A stretch of 64,000 nucleotides of DNA from assembly GCA_038501195.1 (NCBI GenBank), contig JBBPUQ010000006.1, forward strand, positions 3,100,001 to 3,164,000, read 5' to 3'. Source of the stretch: Nemania diffusa (taxonomy: Eukaryota; Ascomycota; Sordariomycetes; Xylariales; Xylariaceae). A model generated the notes under the pieces. That model saw nothing but the letters and a program-made list of their open reading frames with translations. It did no database searches and was not told the DNA's origin. Made by a program: the position numbers and the translations under genes. Shown here one piece after another: positions 35,221 to 48,469 of the stretch. Positions within the stretch are counted from its first letter, which is position 1; each line of letters begins with the position of its first letter.

Positions 35221-38200
35221 GCTGGGGAGGCGCTGGGGGGTGGTGACTACATGTAGGTAGGACTGGGGACTAGGGGACCCAGGCAGGCCTGCGAGGGCTC
35301 TACAGTATTAACCTATCGACTACTCCGTACCTACCTTACCTACTGGCTGGTACTCGGGTACGTAATTAACAACATGGCATATGTTGTGCGCCTGTGTGAA
35401 TTAGTTACTTACTTGCCAATGCGTACTTTATGCTATCTAGGTAGGTCGTATTAGCAGTTTGCATACCTACACGTAGGTATCGTCTTACCTACCTAGTATG
35501 GATCTAAGTCGGCACTGAAAGGGGGCTACCTATTTGATGATTAATACCTATGAAATATGCCCGCTAGATAGATCCTTACTATTAGCGGTCGCAGGCTGCT
35601 GTGCAGGAGTACCTACATAAAAAGGAAAGTACATATCTACTTAAATCTTAAATATGTACCTGCTTTACTCAATGATACTATACTTTTCTTTTACTAACAG
35701 CAACAATCGTTGAACATTTAAATCTTAATAACGGCATGCCACCTATCCATCAACAGGCTATGTATAAAAACTCACCAACATAACCATGTATATGTTATAT
35801 AGCTCACAGAAATTGTTATTACTATCCATGTTCTGGGGATAAAATAGTATGTCTGCCACGGCCTTATTTCTTTACGTCAAATGTAGGCGAAGGCATGTAC
35901 AGTACAGGGGGGTATGGCAATGTGCGTTCTCGTGTACATGTAGACAATTGGATTGTCCAAGTAGTATGGGAACTTACCGACCAATCAACCAGGCAGGTAC
36001 CAGGGATTCGAAAAGTGCATGGCAGCACTACCTACATAAAGAACTGTCTGTCGTTAGTACTGTAGTAGTAATACAGTATTAGGTCAGTCAGTACCTATCA
36101 AGGTGAGTGCTTATACGTATAAGTTATAATACGAGCTTTCAGGTCGGCTGTCACTGGACATATTAGTAGGTATGTACATACCTACTAGTTAGATAGTGGA
36201 CGCGTAGGTAGAAATGGCCCTAGGTAGATTTCGTGCCATAGAGCACATTGAACAAATTATACCTTACCACTCTCACTCAACTGCATCCAGGGATATACAT
36301 TTTAGTGTGGGCACCAACACTTTTATTTCCACCACTTGCCGAACATGCGAGTTGTGGCCTGTATCTAATTAGCAGTGTTATGCTGTACCTACATATACAT
36401 ACATTGAGTGGCTGTCGAGATGTTTATAATTCAACTTGAGCACAGATAGGTAACTGTTATTCCGCAGGCATGATACTTACCTGTAGAAATACCGCGTACA
36501 CATTCCGTTCCTATCTAACATCTATCCACCTAAAGTAGCTACCTAGTCAGATATCTCTTCCCCTGTCGATACACATAGTCATACCGTAGCCATGACTACA
36601 TATACATATATAAGGATTTTGCCTCCGAAGCTCTAACCTATCTACATATAGTTCTATCAATCGAGCCGCTATGTAGATAGGCGTTACTAATACCCCTTTC
36701 TATCCATATCTACAGTCTTGTCTTTTACATCTCGTGATCATTGTCCCTCGATGAATAGATCCACCTAACTAGACCGCAGATAGAGTTCTTAACCCACCAC
36801 CAAATTAACGACAACGGCCTCGTTTTCATAGACTTGCCACCAACTTCATTGTCATCCGTCATCTGCTGTTGTTACACTTATATGTCTGAGTGATACCTTT
36901 GGCCGACTGTTAGTGCTATCAAACCAGGCTTTTGCATGTATCACCAACAAAACAGCCTTTGTTCTCCGAAATTGCCACCGATCTGGCCTCGAATCCACGT
37001 AGCTCAGTGACCGGTTTACAGCATGTCTCGTAGAGTTCACAGGACACGTTCATGGCCACCATTCTTATCACCTTCCAATTCCTGCGAGCCACGCCTCGTC
37101 TTACTTAGGCAGTACTTGAGGTGTGCCTCGTGAATCTGCTTACACAGCTCTGCTTGGATAGACAATAAGCCTTGGACGTCGGCGTTAAATGCCAACCGGC
37201 CAGTGAAATAGGTAAGGTGGCTGACACAGGGAGGAGGGTCCGTGGACATTACTGTATGCCAATACCACGTTGAGCCAAGGAATATTCTCGGCCTAGCTAT
37301 TTTTGAATAGGAGAACTTTCCCCATGAGCCCACATCTATTTCAAGGAACGTCAGATTAATGGACTACGCATCTGACCTCATTTCACCGTTACGGGCTCGG
37401 CTCGGTAACGTATAATACAGTATCTAGGTAGGCATTGACTCGCATGTTGAACACCGAGTTCATCTCTTGTCTCGGGATGCCGGTTCCGCGGACAATTGAC
37501 GGCCGAGGCAAACCAAATTGAATGCCACACCACTATATGTAGATAGTTGGTTATAATGACTACACATACTAGTAAGTATAGGTACGGTACATACCGTATA
37601 CCGAATGCCTACCTTTTGGGCGGTAGTGCCGAGACCCTGTAACTAACTAACCCCAGCTGGTCTACCTGCGCTAGAACTCGATGAATCAAGCTAGAATATG
37701 TTACCTATTTCAAACGGACCCAAGGAAGAACATTGCCTTCTAACCACAACCAACTCCGTTACTAGACTAATCAGGGTCCGTTTATGGTGTTAGAGCAGGC
37801 AGTGGGGAATACGCCAGGTTTCGGTCGTTTACTCAACAGGCAGGTGTTGATAATGCCAAACCCATCCACTTCTGTGTTTGTTGTTTGTCAGATACCGACT
37901 GCGCACCGGAGATGCAGCGGTTATCAAGACACCATCCTCAGCATCCTTAGCACACAGACTCGGTAGTCCTATGGTTGGCGACATGTTACACGCAACTGCA
38001 ACATCTCAGCCTCTAAGACAACAAATATAGCTGCAGGAGTGAGTACGCATATATTCTAGACCGGTAGCCATGAAGCAGCTAGGGTAGCCCAGGGCTAAAA
38101 CAGCTATACACCTTTGGCCACATGGCTGCCAAGTCCATTCTCGTGGAGAATCCCTCCCTCTGCTCTAAGTAGGTAACCGGTTTTTCGAACTTGCTATCTC

Positions 38201-38639
38201 GATGTGCAGGTATCGCGCAGTTGTTGTTTAGTTAATAAGGCGCTGTCGAACTGCTGTAAGGGGGCTTGCACGGACATTTTGGCTCCGCGGCACCACGGCA
38301 GCCGGCAACGCAGGGCCTAAGATTACCTACCTCCTACATATTCTTTTTGTAGGTAGGTAGGTGGGTATAGCTCGTTGTAAGTCCATGACGCCGCATACCT
38401 CCAAGTATACAGGAAAACCACAACCACCTGCAAGATGCATGTGTAGGCATTGGGCGACACGCTCTCCCGGAACTAGACCCAAGCAAGTCATGTGAGCTGC
38501 TTAATTTGCTTTCATAGGTTTGTTTCCCCTGCAAATCAGCCTCATCTATGTTTCCTCCCCGAGGATCCCTGCCTCGACCCCTTCTAATTAAATCGATTAT
38601 CTAGCCTTGCGCCATGCGAATTCGCACGACCTCTTGAGA
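35221..38639. other. Gene-free region rich in ACCTACCTAGGTAGGT-type words
   Basis: About 3.4 kb without a supported gene. CCTACCTA/TAGGTAGG words and their reverse complements recur (for example near 35330-35500, 36170-36220, 38340-38365). A minus-strand open frame at 37037-37333 contains protein-like text but no start context, splice site or recognisable motif, so I leave it out. Confidence 0.5.
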
Positions 38640-38949
38640 CAGCCCCTGTGTCAGGCGAGTTTCCTGACTTTCGCTCTTCAGCCTCACCATTCTTCCCCCA
38701 TTGTGGGTTTATTTTTTTCGTTTCAGATCTGCCCCGTCGTGTGAATCGCTTTTGCCTTTTCTTTCTTTTTATCTGCTCTTTCAATTTTTCTGATTGCGGC
38801 ATGGCTTACGGCGCAACCAAGTCGACGTGTGATTGTGGTTTTTGATTGCTGATTTTTGATTTTTGATGAAATTAATTTGTGATAAAACTTTCTTTGTTCG
38901 TTGATAATTACCGTGCTGTCCATCTTTATACCAGGCCACCTAGCTCAAG
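38640..38949 (+). promoter_or_regulatory. Pyrimidine-rich leader of the peroxiredoxin-like gene
   Basis: This stretch has long T/C runs (for example TTTTGCCTTTTCTTTCTTTT near 38749-38768) immediately upstream of the start codon at 38950. CT-rich tracts of this kind mark transcription starts in many filamentous fungi. Confidence 0.4.
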
Positions 38950-40074
38950 ATGTTCGCGAGTCTGACAACAAAGTTGGCGATGAGGAAAGCGGGGTTGTCA
39001 AGCGATACCTTCGACTTCTCTCCTAAGCCTACAAAGGATAGCCGAGTGCCTGCTCTTGACGAGGTAGAGGACTCTAACAGCGCGGGCTGGCCCGCATGGA
39101 TGAGCACAAAGAAGCTGCCGCTCACTGCCCAAGCATGGCTTTCTCCTGTCCCACCACCGGTGCCCGTTGCTACAGAATGTCCCAAGCCGGGCGACCTGGC
39201 GCCGCTTGATCGTGACCGCCAGCTCGAGTTCGGTGGTGGCCGACCCGTCATTGTGCTCTTCCTGCGATGCGTTGGTTGCGCTTGTAAGTCCTTGCTTACT
39301 TATATGTACATCATGCCCCTATCTGCGTCAGTCTGTATAACTCACACGTCGCCACTCAGTCGCACAGAAGTCGTTTCTCGCCTTGCGCGCCCTGGCCAAC
39401 AGGAAACAAGGCAGCCTGCGGTGTATCGCAGTGTCGCATTCCTCAGCAGCAGCGACGCGTAAGTGGATGGACATGTTAGGCGGGTCGTGGAACGTCGAGG
39501 TCGTCATCGACGAGGACCGCGCCATCTATGCAGCCGTGAGTAATTCTCGGGTTCATTTTCTTCTTGTTTCGACAATGTTCATGGCACAAGCCTTCCTTTT
39601 TAGCCCAACGCAGTGACTGCAAGCTTTTAAAATCCTCATAAATCTGCTTGAAATAGTGATAGCTGACTCTGAGTGTTCTAGTGGGGGCTGGGACTGGGAA
39701 GTGTCTGGTATATGTTCAACCCCACGACCCAAGTCCAGGGCTGGAAAGAAAAGGGGTGGCTAGGCATCAAGGTAGCTAATACGATTCAGCGGACGGGCGA
39801 GGCTGACCGCCTGACCGCGAGGAAGAGCGACCTAGGCGTCAAGAGGACGGGCACGGGCTCAAGTACAAGGAGTCAGGGTAGAGGCGGCGTGAGGGACATT
39901 GAGGCGGAGAGTGAGGCTGACGCATCGGGTCCTTCGACCGTTATGGGCAACAAGTGGCAACAGGCAGGCCTCTTTGCTATCGATGGACGAGGCACTGTAA
40001 CCTGGGCGGCGAAGGCTCTGCGCGCTGACGATGTTATGGACCTGGATGCCGCTGCCGCGGTTCTTGGGTTTTGA
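38950..40074 (+). CDS. Peroxiredoxin-like thioredoxin-fold protein (AhpC/TSA-2, PRXL2/AAED1 type)
   Basis: Three exons (38950-39283, 39360-39535, 39682-40074) encode 300 residues. Introns 39284-39359 (GTAAGT) and 39536-39681 (GTGAGT, acceptor TTCTAG) keep frame. The fold starts near residue 95 with GGGRPVIVLFLRCVGC and continues across intron 1 as AFAQKSFLALRALANR, then IAVSHSSAAATRKWMD, a hallmark of fungal members. The CVGC pair gives the putative redox cysteines. Exon 3 opens with WGLGLGSVWYMFNPTTQVQ and NTIQRTG, then a variable insert, and ends with WQQAGLFAIDGRGTVTWAAK. The N-terminal 80 residues are low-complexity and may be disordered. It is likely a cytosolic redox protein; enzymatic peroxidase activity is not shown. 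The start is the first ATG in frame after the CT-rich leader. Confidence 0.88.
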
Positions 40075-42187
40075 TTCCTGGGTGGGACGAGATCTGGTTT
40101 AGGTTACGTTGGGCACAACCGTGAAGCATGGAGTCTGGCGTTATCTCAGGTTACTACTTTATTGATTTCGAATTGTACAGCCGTACGAAACGATGTCTAT
40201 GTGTGAGATATAGGTGTCCTAAAACAACGACTCGGCAGATAATGAGTTCCGTTGGTCCCGTTGTTAGGAGTACAAGATATCCCATCCCTCAGTCTGATAT
40301 CTTGCCTGTACCACCAAAGTGCATGTCTGTCTGTGCCGACGTGACCGACCTGCCTAAGAGGAAATGTAGTGCAGCGCTGAATGATGGGTTTGTGTGCTAG
40401 GTAACACAAATTGATTGATTGTACACATACTGCATGACAAGGTATACAGGCCCGGCCTCGCTACCGATCGTACGCACCATCGATATATGGCCGGGGTTAG
40501 GTCACACGTAGACAGAACTAGCCGTTAAAACAAACAAGAACTTCAACATTACCGTCTGGTCAAATACCCTCCGACAACAGAGCTACGTGGGGTCATAAGG
40601 AGATGGGCAGTCATTTCGTTTCAACAGGGAATCAAAGCGATGAAGATGAAGAAGACGAGGCATCTAGGGCAATGGATGCATGCATGAATATACACACATA
40701 TGCGTTATTTGCTTCCTCGTCTTCACTTATAAAAAGACACTCGGGTAGCATACGCCGTGAAATACTCGAGTCAATGTGAACCATGAATGCCCCTTTTCGA
40801 TAATAGTAGTACAATTTCCTATATTATGCCTCTTTAGATGAAAGAGTGCAACGATCTATAAATTCACTTAGATTTAGGCAATAGGTAGGTGCCAAGGGCG
40901 AAGACAAACTTATATCCTCATCGTATCTAGCCGCCTTCCCATCCTAATGAGAGACAAAAGACGGCGAGATAGCCATACTACCTACAGGCACTTTACACGC
41001 CCAGTCGTTTTACTGTTCACACAAATACGCTAGTACTAAACAGTACGTACTACAGAATAAGATCCGATAATATCATGTTCTTGAGCAACCTGTCGTCTTG
41101 CCCCAAAGTGTTCGTATTTCTATTTGTTGCGTTTTGCTAAACTGCCTCCAGCTTCAGCTGTACTTCTCAGCTTTAGCCACGACTGGAAGCGAAGGGGCAG
41201 GCGTAAAAAAAGCAGTTTCGGACTAGGATAGTTGCCTGGGTAAGGGAATAAAGCCCAACTCTTTGCTTAACTCCATCATGCAAATGAGAAACCGAAAAGA
41301 GGAGAAAAAAACTCCGCCGTTTGCCACAAGTTGACCATCCCAATCACCTCCCAAATGAGGGAAAACAAACACAAACAAACACCACTGCTCTGCCCTAATG
41401 CTCTTTTACACAGAATTAGAATTCTTGAGAACCGGAAACACAACCAAGACCTTTCCATTCCTTTTTGCTTTTTGCTCTTTTCCTCAATCTCGCCTATATC
41501 CTCTTTCATCCTCCATTCTCGCACATTACCGACCATCAAGTTTTCATCAATAACAGTAGTACCTCAAAACAACAACTCCGCGTTAAACCACCCCCCTCCC
41601 TGTAATAAATAAGTTGCCCGATGAGATGAGGTATGCACGACAACTCCGGTTGAAAAACCCCCTAGTCGCCCTTGTCGCTGGTATTAGTACCCAAACAACA
41701 GAAAGCAGATCGCCGCGATGCCTCTTCCCTTAACCGTCCGTATGCTGTCAAGTTTCCTGGATGCTATGTTTTCGTGTATTCGCAAATGAATTGATCTTTT
41801 CAGTCCACCCTTTTCTCTCGAAAATATGGCCAACGAGCCCAGCGTAGGGTGGTGCTTATATATTGTCGTGATGAGAATGGCCGTCCGTTGTTTGGTGGTC
41901 GACGGTTGTTGAGGTACCAGCTTCAGATCCGAAATAGGGAATAGAAACATAAAACTCCAGAAAACAATTTCCACCTTGTTGCTACCCCTTAAAAAACCAG
42001 TCTTTCCGTATGATGCATCGTCAAAGGCCTGAACACCATGCTGATGCAGGATATCTTATCCTTTTGTCCCTTGAAACTGTCCGTCCGTCCTTAACACCAA
42101 TTTTTTTAGATTTTCTCCCTAATTTTTTTCGTGTCACTGCTCAGCAGGCTCCTGCCCAACATGATTATCATCGAGAAGATCTAATTC
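40075..42187. other. Intergenic region of 2.1 kb
   Basis: No gene was found. A stretch at 41440-41530 is T/C-rich on the plus strand and resembles a promoter leader, but no coding exon follows it before the minus-strand gene ending at 42188. The right part should be the 3' untranslated region of that gene. Confidence 0.45.
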
Positions 42188-43913
42188 CTATCCCCAAACA
42201 CTTGCTTGGACTCCGAGGCCAGATTTATTTCCCCAAACCCCGGGGCGATTTCCCCATCCATTGTAACCATCTGCTGTAGCACTAGCTGGATTTCCGGGAC
42301 CACTCGATGTTGGGGGTCCGTGACTATTCTCGCCTTCGTTTCCCGAGGCCGAGATACCGTGGCTCAAGGGTGAGGGTAGAGGAGTTGTAGATGATTTGGT
42401 CAACGCCGGATTCGGTACTTGTGAACTAATAGACGGTCGAGTTCCAATTGGTGCTACTACACCGCCTGATGGGCCTGCTCGAGAAGGCGCACCCGTCCCA
42501 GGAGGAGACCCACCAGTAGGCGAGGAATTACTAGTACGACCCCCGATGTTAGCAGGTGGGTTTGACTGAGGGCTGGCATTGCTGTTGGCTCGTGACAAGG
42601 CGTGGTGGTCTCCCGGCTGAGATGCACCCTCAGCAACACCAGGGACCGGACGTCCATAATCGAAGGCGAGCGGCGATGGACCGCGCTGCGATGAGGTAGT
42701 GGATAAGCCGGGCACTCCAGGTCGGCCAGCACCGGCATCATCGTAGTGACCATCACCATACAAAGCGGTGCGCTGACGTTGGATCAAATCACGACGTTCG
42801 TCTTCTGATAGGCTGCCAGGGCTAAGAGCGCGTTCAGATTTGCCATTGTAAGAAATATCAACGACGGTGTCTAAACCGATGCGAAGTTAGCTAGCGTTCA
42901 GGCAAAACACAATGGGATAAACGGTATTATGAGGACATATAACCGCATGTCGGCGACGGGCTTTACACGATCTCAGGATGAAACAAGATGGATATGCTGC
43001 GAGCGAGGCAACACCTAGGCTCCGTGGGAGGAATTTCTTTTCTTTTGATTTCGATGCAAAAATTTGAGCTATACAGAGCTGGGAGGCCTACTTCGGTTGT
43101 ATTGCTGTTCCTGATGATAGTTGCGAAGCTCTCGCTCCCGCTGAGCCGCCATCCTCCGCTTGGCCTGCATCATCTGCTCCGCCTCGTTGGATCCTCGTGA
43201 AGATTGATGGCGTTGAGCGGCATAAAAATTCTGTAAATTAGGACCAGAATGACTACCACTTCGGGGCTCGGAGAACTCCATAGAGTGACGTGGACCATGA
43301 TGCCCGGACGAAACCCGGCCGTCTATACCCCAATTAGTCACGTTCTATGCTTCTAGACTAGAAGGAGCACAAGTGTGCGCGTGTTTAGCGCTGCACTAAT
43401 CCCTCGGATAGCAAGAGAACTCACGCCGACCAGGGGGAACGAACATCTTCCCACTCTTCACCAGATTATCTATCGCTCGCTCGACCTCTAGAGACGAACA
43501 TGTCAGCTTCCTGTTTGCACTTAATCGAAAGAGTAAGATGCACATAATCCAGCCTGCTTATGCCATCGTTGTCCGACCGATATCGGTGCGCACTGGATTT
43601 TTACCGGACATGATGGGCTCGGCGCTGATTGTGCCACGCAACTTTCTGAACCTACGTCTCCGTAGACAAGGCGATTTTCAAGTATTGGAACGTACCCTCT
43701 AGCTGGTGAGAGAATGCTGCGGATTCATCTCGAGGAACAACAGAATTGGCCCCTATATTGATTAGTGGGATTGGATCCAGCGGTGCTCCACCCTATTGAA
43801 GATGTACCTGATGATCGTGCTGGTGGTGGTGTCTGGTGGTCCCACGTGTTTTGTTGAGGAGGAACAGCGGGACCGGCACCAGGCCATTGAGAGTCGCCGT
43901 AATACTGCGCCAT
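42188..43913 (-). CDS. Conserved low-complexity fungal protein with a short helical core
   Basis: Five exons (43913-43808, 43752-43696, 43487-43425, 43322-43092, 42870-42188) encode 379 residues; all introns are phase 1. The N-terminus is MAQYYGDSQWPGAG, then PRDESAAFSHQLE and, across intron 2, EVERAIDNLVKSGKMFVPPGRR. The middle holds a basic, helical stretch (SNEAEQMMQAKRRMAAQRER) and QQYNR. Exon 5 gives SPGSLSEDERRDLIQRQRTA followed by a Ser/Gly/Pro-rich tail ending LGVQASVWG. The pattern (short conserved helices joined by disorder) suggests a scaffold or RNA-related role, but I do not know a function. Intron 4 (42871-43091) is the longest, at 221 nt; an extra small exon there cannot be excluded. 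The acceptor at 43323-43324 was chosen because upstream ones leave a stop in frame. Confidence 0.75.
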
Positions 43914-46900
43914 ATTCGTTTATTGAGATGGATGACGGAATAAATATATGTTCAATCGCGGCGAGAGAAAAGTGTAGCCCTGAGACAAAAATGACAACAA
44001 AAATGTTCTAGGTGTGCGTTAGTCATGCGGCCAACGTTGTCATCCTGGATAATCGAGATGGCTCTTGGGCAATGCGGGGAGAAAACAGTATATTTATTTT
44101 TTTCAGGTAAGGGGACCATCGGAGTAGTCGCGCAAGGGGGGACGTGATCGCGGCGAGTCGCGTGCCGTACGGTGTTGTGTTATTTGATGTTTGTTGGTTA
44201 TCCTACAGGTCGTTTCGCTCCAATCGTCGTCGCACCGACTCTAGTGACCAGTGTTGCGGGGCGTTGATGGTAGGCCGGTCCTATTGTCGACATAGTGGTC
44301 GAGGGACTGGCTTCCCTGGTGTGGTGTGCCTCGGCTGCCGCCTGTACTGAGTGCTCCCTTTTCTCCGAATTGCGCCAGTCCGACAAAGATGCCATGTAAT
44401 GGAGAATCAGGGCAAGGGGACAGAGGAAACGGGAAATGGTGGTGGGCAGGTGCAATAGGTAGAAAGGAGCAACATGCTTTTCTGCAAACTGACTTACCAG
44501 AGGTCCTTTAGGCCGAATTCAAGGTTTTGAGACACAGGTCGTGCCAGAGCCTCTCTCAGACAAAGTTGGGAGGGAGAGAAAAATGAATGAAAAAAGAAGG
44601 GACAGCACCACGCAGCACGCGCATGCAGACTCGCACTTCTTAGCAGACAGGGCCCGGGGGGTGAGTGCGGGTGAGAGGAGAGCGAGAGAAAGAGGAAAAG
44701 GGGAGGAGGCGACACGGGAAATGGGGAAAATCCTACTGTATGTACAATTATTACTTTCCTGTAGGTACAGGAGACGTCGCGGTAGTAATAACAGGTGGTA
44801 TTAGGAAATCAAGAGAAATTATCGGAGACAACAGCCGCGCTTGGTGATGGGAACCAGGGGTGTACAGCATGCGCTACGCTACCTACCTAGTCCAGTACTG
44901 TGCAGGTGGGCAACGGGGTCCAGGGCCTAATGAAGAAATGGGAGGAGATAAAAGGGAAAACTGGGGGGCCAAGGCTGGATGGTGGTGGAGCGAACACCTA
45001 GCTCGCATACATATATCGGTATGGGTACCTACCATGTATCTACATAGGCCCTGTGATATAGGCACATACATAACGTAGGGCTATAGATCTGGACCTTCGC
45101 GGCGCTAATCTACAGTCGGTGTATTTTCAGGCCCAATATGGACTAGTTCCTGACTAGTAGAGTTAGTTAAGCTTATATTTTTCTAAATAGACACCTGCCT
45201 AGGTAGTACCCAGGTACTGTAGGTAGTGTAGTACGGTACCTACTATGTAAGTAGGGAGCAGCACTATCTAAACCTTAGGCGGTACTTGTCGATGGTTCCA
45301 AAAAGGGGGGTGGATGCCTCTCCAATCTCTCTCCGTTAATGTACCGACCAAGAGATACCTACATGCAAATGTCTAATGAGTTGCGTTATAATAATTCAGT
45401 TAAACTTCTTTGTACCACACATGCACGTTGTCGGCTCAGATATACCTCAATATATATAAGCCTTAGGGAGTACACTAGAATGAGTATAAAAGCGAAAATA
45501 GTACAAAGCAAAAAACACGTGGAGTTACGGAAACTGGCTAAAACAGATGCAAAACGACCTGAATCGGTAATCTGAGGATGGGTGTACGTGGTACCTACAT
45601 ACATACCTACTCTACTTAGTCAATGCACCTATCAAGTCGGTGTAGTCGTGGTGCAATTTCGGTGTATGGAGATACATACATATCAGTATGTGTGTGCTGA
45701 GCGCCGGTGCTGTCAATCATCCGTGTTTCCTCTTTCCAGAAGATAAATTATCGCTTGCAAGGCAGATTGCTTGGTTAAGCAGAGGTAAAAGGGGAGGCCG
45801 ATCGTCATGTTCAATAAGTTGCTATTATCGACAAGCAGTAGATGAAGAGTAAACACACAACTCCAGCCAAGGTGTGCTGTAAGCATCGTATATTCTATAG
45901 ACTAGTGTAATCTAAACCGTATCTCGGTACCATCATAATCAACTTAATTGGTTATTATTCGTCTACCTGCCTACGGTATGTTATTGCACACATCTTGGAC
46001 GCCTCCACTGGCGGCGGGACTGACGGCGGGATTGGAGAGAAAAGGAAGACTGCCTCGGGTCAGAAAGAGCGGAGCCATCGCCGTTTCTACACAGTATGTA
46101 AGTATCACCAGGAGCAGGTATGTATTTATTTATGACATTGCTACCCAGGCGGATCCATTGAATCTTGACTCGATACCGTCTACTTGAGAGAAGGAATCAA
46201 GGTTAAATAAGATGAGACGCTTGTCAAACAAATGAACAAATTTGGATAGATTTCGGGGCTAATACCTACTGTCAAAGCCACCATTGGTTGAGTTTACTTA
46301 GTACAGAGTCCATTTTTCCCTAAGGCGTGCCCAAATGACTTCTGTCCGGATCATGTTCTGACCGCTACCTAAGTAAGTGTTTGCGTGTACAGATATTGCT
46401 GCGCTAATTCGGAAATCGGTTCTTATCGATTTCTGTATAAAGTACATAATCGCACCATGTCATCCACAATCATTGAAAAATAATGATGATAATAGATACC
46501 TGGATAGGGATGATGGCCTCCACACTACAAGTTGGAGGACCCCTTTATCAGCCCCTATTGTAGTCGCGCTGGCACTTCTTGTATTGTCCAGGAATGATTA
46601 CCTATCTCCTGATTGCACGACACCCAAGCCCTACGCTTAACACGTAGGTAGGTACATAGTGATGTTCGCAAGTTCTACCTATGCGCACATAGATGTAATG
46701 CCGTATGTAAGCAATTCACTGATATCGTAAGATTTGCGGAACCGACTATACCTCGAGACGCCGGACCAGGGACAAGACAGCACCAACAACTCATACTAAG
46801 CGCATTGCCGTCTTCCACTTTACAGTTACGGTAGATTTAACTTAGCCATACTTATCTACCTTGTACACAGTAATACCCTCAGTTTGAGAGTTACCGCATT

Positions 46901-48447
46901 AATGCTGTGCACCCAGTCCACTAGACTAGGTAGGTACCTGTGTCTGCAGACCACTTCCCGCTATAACCTTCCCCTTCTATATCGGGTATTCCAGCCGGGG
47001 GCTTGGCTCCAGCGGGTTCCCAGGAACGGGTGCTGGTGGGAGCCTTCGTCACTGTGCATCCGGGGCAAGAAAAAGTTTCTGACAGATGATGAGCTGAGCT
47101 TTAAAGGCTGCGAAGAGGTACATATAGGTAGTAGGTATACCGACTGAGGTACAGCCTAGGACAGCCAGGCATAAGAAGTTCCAAAGCAACTAAGTAAACG
47201 ATGATGGTGGGCACACATAGATATGCGTATACAACTTCCCAAAGACTTATATAGTGTTTCAACGACAGTGATGAGTGATCAGACCGATTACTCAAAAATA
47301 CTATGCTCGGAGATGTTAGGCGTTTCCCAAGAACAACTCGCTGTGCGAGTGTAAGTGTAAGAGAGATTGGAGGGATGGATGTATGTATGTCCATCCATGT
47401 AGGTGGCTAGACTATCTATCAAGCTACCTAGGTAGGTACCTACATAAGTACCTACACTTACTTACATTAATTACCCTTTCAGTGGGTACCAAATGAACCT
47501 ACACACCTAGAGTCCTAGACTGTAGAGGTACTGTAGCTTCAGGGTTTCTTCTGCATCTCTTTAAGGCCGCAGATCCTTAAACGTCAAGCTGTAACTCTGA
47601 AGAACATTTGGGTAGGTATTGCGTTGGATGATTAATTTTTTTACCGCAACATCACGGCTAGGTTTCTTTTAGTTCGTAAGTAGTGGTATCTATCTAATAG
47701 CCCAGTTATCACTACCGTATTTGTCTCGCCCTGGCCGACATCGGCAGAGGCCTAGATAGTTGCAAGAAACTGTAAGTGCTCCTAAAAGCCATCCTCTACT
47801 TATTTCTCTCCTACCTCTCCCTATTTTTCGTGTCACCACAAGACAATTCCAAGTACAAAACGCTATGATTTATTATAATAGTAAGTCAAGGCATTTGCTT
47901 AGGTACCTTGTATGAAGTTCGAAAGCAAGAACAAACACCCAGGGGTTTTGTTGACCGTCTAAACAAGGACCATTTTGGTATCGATCAATATAGCTAGGTA
48001 GGCATGTTACATTACATACTTGACCCGTTGCAAGAGTGTCAGCTTCCGGGCCGCATTCTCCAATTCCATGCACTTCTAATCGGACCTAACCCAGCGTTAA
48101 GTACTCTGTATCGTGGGGGTCATCCACCGGAAGCTTGAGGTCTATCTACTGTAGGTATGTAAGCAGTATGTAAGTGCTGTATCTACCTACTTAGTCTTCG
48201 CCTTTTCCCTACCCCTATGCGGGTACTTAGGGTAGGTATTTAGTATGTGGAAACATTGCCATTATAACCGTTTCTCGTAGGATAGACTACGAAGGTACGC
48301 ACTATCAATTTAACCTCCCAAATCGAGCGAATGTATATTGTAAAGCAGCCAGGTCAGAGCATGCGTCACCGGTCCCAGCAGCAGCTGCTACATATAGATA
48401 TATTACGGGATCACGGCCACGGTCACTTCGAAACCCCGATGAACCTT

Positions 48448-48469
48448 TGCGGGAGCGGGGGCTCCCGCA
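48448..48469. repeat. Perfect GC-rich hairpin
   Basis: TGCGGGAGC (48448-48456) and GCTCCCGCA (48461-48469) pair perfectly around GGGG. It lies in a small GC-rich island inside AT-biased DNA. It may be a structured RNA element or a remnant of a GC-rich repeat; no neighbouring gene explains it. Confidence 0.75.

Noticed and set aside
37037..37333. 98-codon minus-strand open frame with protein-like text
   Set aside because: No ATG in a suitable place, no splice sites that extend it, and no recognisable domain.
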